Source: Streptomyces bambusae
GTDB taxonomy: Bacteria; Actinomycetota; Actinomycetes; Streptomycetales; Streptomycetaceae
Direction of reading: 5' to 3'
Assembly: GCF_020532645.1 (NCBI RefSeq)
Contig: NZ_JAJAUZ010000002.1
Location: 62,001-126,000 of the forward strand
Length of the DNA stretch: 64,000 bases
Below are positions 17,568 to 26,935 of the stretch, in pieces. Each line of letters begins with the position of its first letter. Within the stretch, counting starts at the first letter, position 1. The position numbers were made by a program, and so were the translations under genes. The notes under the pieces are model-generated. The model was not told where the DNA came from. It ran no database searches and was given only the letters and a program-made list of their open reading frames with translations.

Positions 17568-18830
17568 TTAACCGGCGGCGCGATGGAACGTCGATCCGGC
17601 CACACCGCCATACCGATCGATCTCGTACGGCGCCGCGCCAGCAGAAGTCTGCCGATCCTGTCCCGTCGTGCCGTCCAGGACGATCGGTTCGCCGCCCACC
17701 TCCCCGTACACGGCACCGTGCCAAAATCCGTTGACCTTCGGCACTTTCCGTCCGGACCCGTCTGGCAAGGCCCACCGCTTCTGAACCGAAGCGGTGTCGA
17801 ACACCGTGATCCCGCGGTCTGCCTCCCTGTAGCCGTATTTGGAGCACAGCACCAGGGACTGGGCGTCGTGGCGGCACCGCCAGCCGCTGCCATCGAGCGC
17901 CACGCGCTGCTCACCGCTGACGGCATCCACAACGAGCGTCTTGTCTGCGAGGGTTGCGCTCAGCAGCCGGGGCGCGGCGGCGGCCGGCTGCCGCGCCTCC
18001 GCTACTGTCCATCGTTGTTCACCCGTGGCCGCGGCAACGCCCAGCAGCCTGCCCGCGCCGAACCCCGTCTTCTCGCCCCCGGCAACGACGCCGTCAGCGA
18101 AGGTCACTGCACGGAAGTCCGGCTTCGACCAGCGAACGGTGCCCGCAGAGAGTTCAACGGCGTACGTGGTGTCAGCCGCGGTGACGAGCGCTGTGCCCGA
18201 GTCGACTCCGATGACCTGTGGTGCGAGGATCTCGTCGGCCCCGATGGCCGTGGCGGCGAGCCCGCGGGAGCTGGGAGCAGCCGCGATCTCGGCCGACCAT
18301 GCCGTCTTGCCGGTCGCCGTCTCGACGGCCAGCACCTCGATCACGGCTCGATCCGGCGTTGTCCCTTGCCCCTTCACATCCCTGTTCCAGGCGGCGTACA
18401 CGGTTGCACCGTCAGGCGAGACGAGGGGGGCAGCCCGGTTGCTTCCGAACCCACCCTTGTCTGCCGCGTACTTCGTGGCCACATCCCACCGCGGTGCACC
18501 GGTCTCGGTGTCGATCGCCTTCAGTCCGTCCTCAGCAGTGATGAAGGCGACCCCGCCGGCAAGCGTGACCGCGGGCCGTGCCGCTCCCCCGCTCGTCGTA
18601 CTCGGCTGGCTGGCGTCCGGCAAGTCGACCGTAGGCCCGGCGAAGCGCACGGGCGGGTCGAACGCCGGACGGCTTGGCTTCCCGGAAGTCGCGTGGGACG
18701 GTTCCGCGGACTTACCGGACGACTTCGCATCCGATGAGCTGCCGTCTCCGCAGGCGACCAACGTAGCTGTCGCCAGCGTCACTCCGGCCGCAGCAGCGGC
18801 CCATCGTCGCGTCCTGCCTGTCCAGCCCAT
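17568..18830 (-). CDS. Secreted lipoprotein with PQQ-like beta-propeller repeats
   Basis: The 420-residue protein starts with an arginine-containing lipoprotein signal (GRTRRW, then a hydrophobic AAAAAGVTLATATLVAC) whose lipobox LVAC puts the lipidated Cys at residue 27. A Ser/Thr/Pro-rich linker follows. Then come repeated blades with the pattern of PQQ-binding-like propellers, for example AVTLAGGVAFITAEDG / AIDTETGAPRW, VLAVETATGKTAW and LLGVAAATGEQRW. It should sit on the outer face of the membrane as a binding or sensing protein. The ATG has GGGGAG upstream. No enzyme residues are evident, and the ligand is unknown. Confidence 0.85.
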   Translation of the reverse strand: MGWTGRTRRWAAAAAGVTLATATLVACGDGSSSDAKSSGKSAEPSHATSGKPSRPAFDPPVRFAGPTVDLPDASQPSTTSGGAARPAVTLAGGVAFITAEDGLKAIDTETGAPRWDVATKYAADKGGFGSNRAAPLVSPDGATVYAAWNRDVKGQGTTPDRAVIEVLAVETATGKTAWSAEIAAAPSSRGLAATAIGADEILAPQVIGVDSGTALVTAADTTYAVELSAGTVRWSKPDFRAVTFADGVVAGGEKTGFGAGRLLGVAAATGEQRWTVAEARQPAAAAPRLLSATLADKTLVVDAVSGEQRVALDGSGWRCRHDAQSLVLCSKYGYREADRGITVFDTASVQKRWALPDGSGRKVPKVNGFWHGAVYGEVGGEPIVLDGTTGQDRQTSAGAAPYEIDRYGGVAGSTFHRAAG

Positions 18831-19059
18831 CGCTCCCCCTGCTCGTGATCTTCGTGATCACGACGACCATAGCGGTTGGGCTCCCTGGAGAGCGGCAAGT
18901 TCTCCAACCACCCACGGCGAGCCGGTGCGGGGGAACCAGGCCGTCTCCGAGCCACCTCACCGTCCTCATGAATCTGGTCGGTGGTGATCCGAAAGAAGCG
19001 TCTTAACCGTCGGTTGGTCCAAGGCGAAAGCCACCGTCCGCAGTCGAAGGGTGCAAGTA

Positions 19060-19558
19060 GTGTCGATCACCAGGCGAAGTGCGAGGGCCATCCTGTTGCA
19101 CGGCGATGACCTCGTGCTGATCATTACGAACCAGGCCAGGGCGGGAACCGTACTGGGTAACAGTCGGCGGCGGTGTCGAGGACGGGGACCCGAGCATCGA
19201 GGTCGCCCTGCACCGGAAGGTATTCGAGGAGGTCGGCGGCAAGCTGAGCAGGGCAGAGCTGGTGTTTCTGATCACCGATTCGTTGGACGGGAGTGGAGGT
19301 GTCCAGCACATCTTCGCGGCGCGTCTGGAGCGGTTGGACATCGAGGCAGGCACGGGCACCGAGTTCGACAAGCCCGAGCGGGGCAGCCACGAGGTCGTGC
19401 GGATTCCGTCTACCGCGGAGACTATCCGGCAGATCAAGCTGATGCCGCCGGAACTAGCAGAGTTCGCCGCTGGCAACGTCGAAGCCCTCACGGCCGTGCT
19501 CGACGCGCAGATCGCGTCCGTCCCCGTCACACAGACAGCGATTCGCCCCACCGAGTGA
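19060..19558 (+). pseudogene. NUDIX hydrolase gene with a single-base frameshift
   Basis: The first frame reads VSITRRSARAILLHGDDLVLI; the second continues PGREPYWVTVGGGVEDGD, EVALHRKVFEEVGG and on to TAIRPTE at 19558. The two parts join at about 19134-19137 (CAGGCCAGGG), where removing one G restores one protein of about 165 residues. It has a Nudix box (GGGVE...EVALHRKVFEEVG), in which the usual Arg-Glu is Arg-Lys. It would hydrolyse a nucleoside-diphosphate-linked compound if functional. GTG 19060 is the likely start. Either the gene is broken or there is a sequencing error. Confidence 0.7.
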
Positions 19559-19575
19559 ATCGGTGGGGCGAATCG
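19539..19575. terminator. Bidirectional terminator between NUDIX gene and tyrS
   Basis: CGATTCGCCCCACCGA (19539-19554) and its exact complement (19560-19575) form a perfect 16-bp stem around a five-base loop. The loop contains part of the NUDIX stop codon. It serves convergent transcription from the NUDIX gene and from tyrS, which ends at 19631. Confidence 0.8.
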
Positions 19576-19630
19576 AGGTACTCAGCTGCCGGCGGCGTCT
19601 CTCCTCAGTGCCGAGTCGCCTGGCCTGCCG

Positions 19631-21034
<1,404 letters not shown>

Positions 21035-21137
21035 GGTGCCTATACGCTCCTGGGTCTGACAACTGGCTTGGTGCCAGCGTGGGTTGGTTGGCGACTTTAT
21101 CATCGCTGCTCACGCCGTCGTATTCGAATAGTCACTC

Positions 21138-22043
21138 TCAGCTTCGCCGTTCCTGATCACTGGAAATGGCTACCTGCGGTCGTCCGGTCAAGGCACTCGA
21201 CACCGCCCTGGCCCATGGGGCGAAAGACCGCCGGGAGCAGGCTGTATCGATCAGCATGGTGATGAGAGGACGCAGACATGTGCGCCGGCGCCCGAGCTGC
21301 ACCTGTGCCTCCACGAGGTGCCCGGCGCCGAGTGCGCGGAAGTGCCGGGACATGCGATGGAGGTCGCGGCGCGCCGTCCAGGTCGGCGGGTCGGCAGTCA
21401 AGGTGCGCAGTCGGCGGGCGAGGGCTGCGGAGACCTCGGCCCGGTACAGCTGTGACACTCCGCGGTTGTGCCGGTCGGTCATGCTGAGCGGGTGAAGCCG
21501 GTAGTACACCAAGGGGACACGCAGGGCGTGGCCATGGCCGGCCTCGCGCAGAGCATGGAAGAAGATCTCGTTCGTGACCGGGAGGAGGGTGAGGGCCGCC
21601 TCCCGGTGTACGAGCAGGGTGCTGGTGTTTCCACCAGGGTGTGGCTCTGCGAGGAACGGGCGTCCGTCCGCGTCGACCACGTGCTCCCAGTGCTCGATGA
21701 AGAGCCGGCCGTCGGTGACGGCGTCGGCACAGGTTCGCAGCTTGGATGCGTGGAACCAGTCGTCGGCGTCGAGCGGGGCCACCCAGTCGCCGCTGCTCAG
21801 GCGGAAGGCGTCAGTCAAACTGGGGCCGAAACCTTTCGTTTCTCGCCGGATTACGCGGACGCGGTCCTCGTAGCGACGGCAGACCTCCACGGTCTCGTCG
21901 GTGGAACCGTCATCAATGACGATAACCTCGTGCAGGACGTATCTCCCGGGCTCCTGTTCCAAGCAGCTGCTGATGGCCCTGTCGAGGTAGCGCCCGTAGT
22001 TGTGGCACAGGATGACGCACGATATTCGAGGCAAGTCGTTCAC
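21138..22043 (-). CDS. Family 2 glycosyltransferase
   Basis: A 301-residue GT-A fold enzyme: SCVILCHNYGRYLDRAI, EVIVIDDGSTDETVEV, and the metal/sugar-nucleotide DxD-like motif APLDADDW, followed by acceptor-side helices. It would transfer a sugar from a nucleotide donor. The GTG start at 22043 overlaps the previous stop as GTGA, so it is coupled to the other glycosyltransferase. It is the last gene of the tight operon. The C-terminal 80 residues are Arg-rich and lack a membrane segment, so a soluble tailoring enzyme is more likely than a cell-wall polymerase. Confidence 0.85.
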   Translation of the reverse strand: MNDLPRISCVILCHNYGRYLDRAISSCLEQEPGRYVLHEVIVIDDGSTDETVEVCRRYEDRVRVIRRETKGFGPSLTDAFRLSSGDWVAPLDADDWFHASKLRTCADAVTDGRLFIEHWEHVVDADGRPFLAEPHPGGNTSTLLVHREAALTLLPVTNEIFFHALREAGHGHALRVPLVYYRLHPLSMTDRHNRGVSQLYRAEVSAALARRLRTLTADPPTWTARRDLHRMSRHFRALGAGHLVEAQVQLGRRRTCLRPLITMLIDTACSRRSFAPWARAVSSALTGRPQVAISSDQERRS

Positions 22044-23134
22044 CGGTCGCCTCCGTATATCTGAGCGTAGGCGTCGATGACAGACTTGTGCTCCTGGGCG
22101 CGGTAGTCGAGAAACGTGCGGTCAAGACCACGCGATGTGGAGGATGCCATGCGTGCTGTGGCGTTCTCGACGGCGGTGAGAAAGCGCTCGCCGAAGAGGT
22201 TGGGGTGTCCCGTTGACCAGTCGAACCACTCGGGCTCGCTCACCAGTCCTTGGTGGTGGCGGTACTGCTCGGGCAGGTGGCCGGTGCGGGAACAAACCGG
22301 CAGCAGGTTGAGGTCGAAGGCGAGTTCCAGCTGACCCGAGTGGCTGCCCCAGAGGTAAGGGAGCAGGAGGACGTCTGCGGCGAGGCCGGCGTCGACCACA
22401 TCGTCGTCGCTGGGGTACGGGCGCATCGACAGCCGGATCCGGGGATCGTGGCGGGCCGTCTCCAGAAGGAGAGGGATGCGGCTGTCCGGGGCGAAGTCAA
22501 CAGGGCTGAACGCTCGGAGCAGGAGCCGGAGGGTGCTCCTGGGGTCCGTTACGCCCAGGCTCCAGTTGATCACCGGGGAAAGCTGGTCGCGGCTGGCCCG
22601 GGACGCCCCGTACATGAGAAAGCGGGCTGAGGGAGAGCCTTGCTCCCGCTCTCTGCGGAGCAGTGCATCCGGCGGGACGACGTACCCATGAGGGATGACC
22701 GTCGCCGGAGGCCGGTCTCCCAGCAGGCAGGCCAGCTCGACGAGGGAGCTCTCCGTCAGGCATACCCACTGCACATCGGCGGCGAGCAGGAGCTGCAGAC
22801 GGGCGGCGAACTCCATCGCGGACCCGTACATGGGGCGGGTGTCGTGGGCTGTGAAAACGACGCGGACCCCGGACCTGGCGCAGGCGTCGAGGAGCCTCTC
22901 CAGAGTGGGGAGGTCCTCGACGTCGATGTGGTGCAGGTGCAGCACATCGAGCCAGTCGAGCGGGGTGTGTGCGAGTAGCCATGACGCATTCACTGCCGCG
23001 GGGACAGTGACTCCGGAGCGGATCGCGGTCTCGTTGAGGATCAGGATGTCCTGGCTGTGCAGCTTGCGGGCGTACGGGGTACGGGCCGGCAAGTGAACAA
23101 CGCGCAGGGCCGGTGAGCGCGTGGCTGCCATCAT
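22040..23134 (-). CDS. GT-B-like glycosyltransferase (family 4-type)
   Basis: A 364-residue protein. It has LDVLHLHHIDVEDLPTLERLL and VVFTAHDTRPMYG, typical of the acceptor domain of GT-B enzymes, then ATVIPHGYVVP, LLLPYLWGSHSGQLELAFDL and a C-terminal helix. The EX7E-like donor site is weak (SGQLELAFDLNL), so the sugar donor is unclear. ATG 23134 and an in-frame GTG at 23143 (overlapping the previous TGA as GTGA) are both plausible starts. It is coupled to the methyltransferase before it and the family 2 glycosyltransferase after it. Confidence 0.7.
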   Translation of the reverse strand: MMAATRSPALRVVHLPARTPYARKLHSQDILILNETAIRSGVTVPAAVNASWLLAHTPLDWLDVLHLHHIDVEDLPTLERLLDACARSGVRVVFTAHDTRPMYGSAMEFAARLQLLLAADVQWVCLTESSLVELACLLGDRPPATVIPHGYVVPPDALLRREREQGSPSARFLMYGASRASRDQLSPVINWSLGVTDPRSTLRLLLRAFSPVDFAPDSRIPLLLETARHDPRIRLSMRPYPSDDDVVDAGLAADVLLLPYLWGSHSGQLELAFDLNLLPVCSRTGHLPEQYRHHQGLVSEPEWFDWSTGHPNLFGERFLTAVENATARMASSTSRGLDRTFLDYRAQEHKSVIDAYAQIYGGDR

Positions 23135-23139
23135 GGTGG

Positions 23140-23841
23140 TCACCCGTTGTCTCGCCCAAGGCCGACGAGTACCAGCTGGGTGGACAGGCCGTGGGAGACG
23201 TCGTCGCTGCGGGTGAGCCCGGCGTAGTGGATCTCGAAGCCGACGGCGCGGAGCAGGGCCTGGAACTCGTCGCTCGCCCACTCGCGGACGTGGCTGGGGT
23301 TGCGGGGCGGACCAGGGGCGTCGTAGCCGCTGCGGAACTCGCGGGCGGGTGTGGAGAGAACTGCGGCGGCGGAACCCTCGGCGAGCAGTCCGCGGATCAG
23401 CGCGAGCGCCGGCCCGGGGTTGAGCAGGTGCTCCACGACGTCGGAGCAGACCACGACGGAACGGCGGATGAGGGCGGGGGCGATCGGGAGAACGTGGGTG
23501 GACTCCAGGTCCGCCTCGACCCACCGGCCGAAGGCGTGGTTCTCGCGGCACCAGCGGAGGTTCTCGCCGAAGTCGACGCCGACGTAGTTCCAGTCGGGAC
23601 GCGCAGCGGCCAGAGTGGCCAGCTTGCCTGCCCGGCCGCAGCCGATGTCGATCAGTACGTCACGGCCGAGCTCCTCCGCTCGGGCCGCAGCGTATGGGTA
23701 GACGTCGGGCTGCCAGACGGTGGTGTCGTCCGTCTCGTCGGCGAAGTACTCCACGGTGTCGCGGCTGAGGTAGCCGTTCCTGATGAAGTACGAGGCGGCG
23801 TCGCCTATGGGGCGACTGGATAAGGCGGGGGCGGTGTGCAT
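23140..23841 (-). CDS. Class I SAM-dependent methyltransferase of the biosynthetic operon
   Basis: The 233-residue protein has SAM motif I VLIDIGCGRAGKLATL, the acidic strand NYVGVDFGENLRWC, WVEADLEST, and a motif IV region VVVCSDVVEHLLNPG, as in UbiE/COQ5-like enzymes. The ATG at 23841 has AAGGAG seven bases upstream. It sits 16 bases after the synthetase-like gene and overlaps the start region of the glycosyltransferase gene. It probably methylates a cluster intermediate (O-, N- or C-position unknown). Confidence 0.82.
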   Translation of the reverse strand: MHTAPALSSRPIGDAASYFIRNGYLSRDTVEYFADETDDTTVWQPDVYPYAAARAEELGRDVLIDIGCGRAGKLATLAAARPDWNYVGVDFGENLRWCRENHAFGRWVEADLESTHVLPIAPALIRRSVVVCSDVVEHLLNPGPALALIRGLLAEGSAAAVLSTPAREFRSGYDAPGPPRNPSHVREWASDEFQALLRAVGFEIHYAGLTRSDDVSHGLSTQLVLVGLGRDNG

Positions 23842-23857
23842 CGAATAGCTCCTTCGG

Positions 23858-24874
23858 TTACTTCGGCCAGAGGGAGAAGATGGTGATCAGGCGTTCGGTG
23901 AGCTCCTCGCGGAGCACCTGCCACTCGGGGGCGTTGTTGCGGCGTGCTGCAGCGGCGCGGTCGTAGTCCGGACCGTCGACCTCGGGGAGGCACGCGTACA
24001 TCTGGAGCATGGCTGAGCCGTCGTCCTCGGGCGCGGTGTCGCTGTCGGCGGCGAGCAGTGCGCGGATGTCCTGGCCGGGCATCGAGGCGTCGATCCCGGA
24101 GCCAGGGATGCTCTTGCTCATCTTCGGGAGGCCGCCCAGGCCGGGGATCATCTTGGTGTAGATGCCGGACAGGCGGTCCGCGGGCAGTCCCCAGCGTTCC
24201 GCTCCGCGGCGGGCGAGAGCCACATACTTGTGCTCATCGACGCCGAGGGAGACCAGGACGTGCCGACCCTCGGAGAGGAGCTGGACGAAGTCGGCGGCCA
24301 TGAGGAGCGTCGCTTGCTTCATGCCGTACGACAGGTGATCGAAGACACCGTGGCTGCGGTAGAGGCCGGAGAGGTCCTCCTCGGCCCACTGGAAGTCCGC
24401 GTCGTCGAGGTGGCGGGAGAGCAGGAAGGCAGTGGCCAGCACGTCGGTGTGTCCTTCCTGGCGGCGCAGCACACCGCGGTGCTCATCGAATCCGAGCCCG
24501 CGCACGAATTCCTCGTACTGGTCCGCGATGCGGCGCACGGTGTCCAGGGGGGTTCGGCGCGCGTTGTACGAGTCCAGGTCGCCGAGCACGATCTGCACGT
24601 CCAGGCCCTGCTGCTGGAGTTTGATCGCACGCAACAGCTGGAACACCGTGCCGGCGTGGGGAGGGCCACCGAGGCCGACACCGGTGGTCACGATCGCGGG
24701 CTGGCCGGCCGCGACCGCCTCGGCGAAGTCGCGGGCGCCGGTGTGGCACACCCACTTGGTGCGCAGGTCGTCGGGGCTCATGCCGGCGAGGGCGAAGTCG
24801 ATGGCGCCGAGACCGAGGCGCTCGTAGCGGTGCTGGTCGATGACGCTGTCGTAGTAGGCGGTGTCGAATTTCAC
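23858..24874 (-). CDS. TrpRS/TyrRS-like class I aminoacyl-tRNA synthetase homolog
   Basis: This 338-residue protein has a class I synthetase catalytic core. GVGLGGPPHAGTVFQLL (HAGT at about residues 73-76 in the HIGH position) and LPKMSKSIPGSGID (the KMSKS loop) bracket a helical region. LSYGMKQATLLMAADFVQLL and VLVSLGVDEHKYVALARR in that region match the amino-acid-binding part of the TrpRS/TyrRS group. It ends soon after the core and appears to lack an anticodon-recognition extension. It could activate an aromatic or modified amino acid for a pathway reaction, make an aminoacyl-tRNA used in biosynthesis, or act as a resistance copy. GTG 24874 overlaps the radical SAM stop as GTGA. Confidence 0.75.
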   Translation of the reverse strand: MKFDTAYYDSVIDQHRYERLGLGAIDFALAGMSPDDLRTKWVCHTGARDFAEAVAAGQPAIVTTGVGLGGPPHAGTVFQLLRAIKLQQQGLDVQIVLGDLDSYNARRTPLDTVRRIADQYEEFVRGLGFDEHRGVLRRQEGHTDVLATAFLLSRHLDDADFQWAEEDLSGLYRSHGVFDHLSYGMKQATLLMAADFVQLLSEGRHVLVSLGVDEHKYVALARRGAERWGLPADRLSGIYTKMIPGLGGLPKMSKSIPGSGIDASMPGQDIRALLAADSDTAPEDDGSAMLQMYACLPEVDGPDYDRAAAARRNNAPEWQVLREELTERLITIFSLWPK

Positions 24875-25773
24875 GAGGTCACTTCCTGGTGTGAGGAGGC
24901 GTCTGCGCGAAGCGCGAAGGCGCGGCGGACGAGCGACTCGAAGCCGTCGGTCAGGATGTTGCCGAGCACGGCGTTGCGCGGTGCCGAGACGCTGCCGAGG
25001 TCAGCTGTGACAGTGCCGTCCGCGAGGACCCAGACGCGGAACGGGTAGGCATCGTGCGGGGCGCGTGTCGGCTGGGCGAAGACAGGGATGTCGGGGACGA
25101 GGGCACGGACATCGTTAACGGCCTGAAGGAAGTCCTCGCGTCCGAAACCGTAGATCTCCGCCTTGTGGGGGTTGGCGCGGCCGATGGGCCGGTACTGGGA
25201 GATCAGCCAGTACTCGACCGGGGTGGTGACGGCCAGGTCGCTGATGAGCCGGGCCAGGTCCTGGAGAGTCTGGATGGAGTGCGCAGTGGTGAAGGTGTTG
25301 AAGGCGAGGCGCCGCCGGTCGGAAGTGAGCATGGCCGTGTTGGCCTGGAAGCAGTCGAAGTAGCCCTCTCCGCGGAACCAGTCGGCGGTCTCCGCATCCG
25401 GGCCGTCGATCGCCAGGGAGTAGACGGATACGTGCTCGCGGATTTCGGGGTAGCGCCCCTTCAGGAGAAGACCGTTGGTGTGCAGGTTCGTCTCGAAGCC
25501 GGCGGCGCAGGCGTGCCGGAGGGCGAGCTCCAGATGGTTCTCGTACGGCATCACGGGGTCGCCGCCGGTGAAGACGATTCGGTGCGCCTCCGACTCGCCT
25601 CGGAGGCGGTCGATGACACGGACGACGGTGCCCGGGTCTGCCTTGACTCGGTTGCGCTCGCGGTAGCAGAAGCGGCACACCCCCGGGGACGACGGCGTGG
25701 GGGCCAGGTCCCAGGCGTTGCAGTCTGTGTTGAGAACCAGGTGGATGATGCCCAGTTCGTCTCGGGTCAGCAT
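24871..25773 (-). CDS. Radical SAM enzyme with CX14CX2C cluster motif
   Basis: A 300-residue radical SAM protein. Its cluster cysteines are C18, C33 and C36 (LNTDC ... GVCRFCYRE), a CX14CX2C spacing instead of the usual CX3CX2C. That spacing is known in one class of QueE (7-carboxy-7-deazaguanine synthase). The GGDP motif (IVFTGGDPVMPYENH) and the strands ETNLHTNGLLL and VYSLAIDGPDAETADWF fit the SAM-binding barrel. No extra C-terminal cysteine cluster (SPASM) is present. ATG 25773 overlaps the end of the previous gene. It would start a carbon-centred radical rearrangement or cleavage in the pathway; the substrate is unknown. Confidence 0.8.
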   Translation of the reverse strand: MLTRDELGIIHLVLNTDCNAWDLAPTPSSPGVCRFCYRERNRVKADPGTVVRVIDRLRGESEAHRIVFTGGDPVMPYENHLELALRHACAAGFETNLHTNGLLLKGRYPEIREHVSVYSLAIDGPDAETADWFRGEGYFDCFQANTAMLTSDRRRLAFNTFTTAHSIQTLQDLARLISDLAVTTPVEYWLISQYRPIGRANPHKAEIYGFGREDFLQAVNDVRALVPDIPVFAQPTRAPHDAYPFRVWVLADGTVTADLGSVSAPRNAVLGNILTDGFESLVRRAFALRADASSHQEVTS

Positions 25774-26924
25774 GCGGCCTTCTCCTCGAGATGTGCCTGG
25801 ACTGCGGGGCCGGAAGGCGGGACCTGGCGGAGCAGTACGTCGAGCGTGCGTGGCGACCCACCGGTGAGGCGGACGAAGCACAGGAGCGTGTCCAGTCCAG
25901 CGCCGTTGCGGAGGATGTTGAACGCCGTGTCGAGTCCGGCCTGGAACGTCGGGACCACCCGGGCCGTCAGCAGAAGCAAGGCTGCGTTGAGGGCGACGGC
26001 GTCCCGCGCGGGTGAGGTGTCCTGGCCAGCCAGGACGCGGACCGCGGCCGCCACGTTCACGTGAGGCTCGGCGTGCTGGGTGATGCAGCCCATGTCGCGG
26101 GGCATTGACGCTGCGGCGCGCATCACGTCGTCGGCGAGGGTGCGGTCTTCATGGCCGTCGATGATCCGGCAGGCACGGGCCGTGGTTCCAGGCAGGAGTT
26201 CGTCTACCTGAAGCGTCGCGTCGTCGGAGGAGTTGACGACGGTCGCATCCGACAGCCCGAGCCGGGACAGAAGTTGCGCGGAGACGTGGACCGCGGTGTG
26301 GGAGAGCCCGTAGACGTACGCGGGGCAGACCACCGGACTCAGCAGCGCGGGGAAGGCCAGGCTCAGCGCGTGGACCGCTTGGAACCTGCCGCCGTAGCGC
26401 CTGTCGAACTCGGGCACACGGTGCTCGATGGAGAAGAAGCCGAACCCGCACTCGGCCGTGATACCGACCATCTCCCCCTGCGGCACCGTTTCGGCGTTCG
26501 CGCCAACGATGTCGATGAAGTCCCGGGACCCGGTCTTGGAGGAGGCGCTGCGTGAGCCGAGCTTGGCGATGTGTGCCCCACCAGTGGCCGCGACGAGCGC
26601 GGCGGTTGAGCTCAGGTTGATGGTCTTGAAGGTCTTCTTTCCGCTGCCGGTGTAGCCGACGAAGCGAATTCCCTCGGGCGGCTGGTGGAAGTCCCAGGCG
26701 GCGCGGTCGAGGTGCGTGGCGGCGTGGATGGCCGCCTCGACCTCTCCGATCCTTGGGCCGCGTAACAGCAGGCCGGTCAGAACGCTGCCGAGCATCACGT
26801 CGCGTGTATGGCCGGCGGGGAGTTCGAGGACGGCGAGGATGCCGTCGTGGACCTCATGCGGGTCAATCTCGGCAAGCGAATTGATCTTGTGGACCAGTGG
26901 AGGGATGGAGACGGTCACGAGCAT
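25767..26924 (-). CDS. TrpD / thymidine-phosphorylase-like phosphoribosyltransferase (glycosyltransferase family 3)
   Basis: The 385-residue protein resembles anthranilate phosphoribosyltransferase. A helical N-terminal domain (SVLTGLLLRGPRIGEVEAAI) comes first. Then FVGYTGSGKKTFKTINLSS corresponds to the TrpD GTGGD...NISTA loop, and ATGGAHIAKLGSRSASSKTGSRD to the PRPP/metal site (KHGNRAVSS-like). It would form or break an N- or C-ribosyl bond. The canonical GTGGD is changed to GYTGSGK, so the substrate is probably not anthranilate. ATG 26924 is very close to GGGAG; an in-frame GTG at 26918 has better spacing. It lies 11 bases after the dehydrogenase gene. Confidence 0.75.
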   Translation of the reverse strand: MLVTVSIPPLVHKINSLAEIDPHEVHDGILAVLELPAGHTRDVMLGSVLTGLLLRGPRIGEVEAAIHAATHLDRAAWDFHQPPEGIRFVGYTGSGKKTFKTINLSSTAALVAATGGAHIAKLGSRSASSKTGSRDFIDIVGANAETVPQGEMVGITAECGFGFFSIEHRVPEFDRRYGGRFQAVHALSLAFPALLSPVVCPAYVYGLSHTAVHVSAQLLSRLGLSDATVVNSSDDATLQVDELLPGTTARACRIIDGHEDRTLADDVMRAAASMPRDMGCITQHAEPHVNVAAAVRVLAGQDTSPARDAVALNAALLLLTARVVPTFQAGLDTAFNILRNGAGLDTLLCFVRLTGGSPRTLDVLLRQVPPSGPAVQAHLEEKAAC

Positions 26925-26935
26925 GGCTCCCGGAG

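Noticed and set aside
19003..19551. Reverse-strand open frame opposite the NUDIX gene
   Set aside because: The plus strand shows Nudix motifs in two frames; the reverse product is Ser/Arg-rich without motifs.
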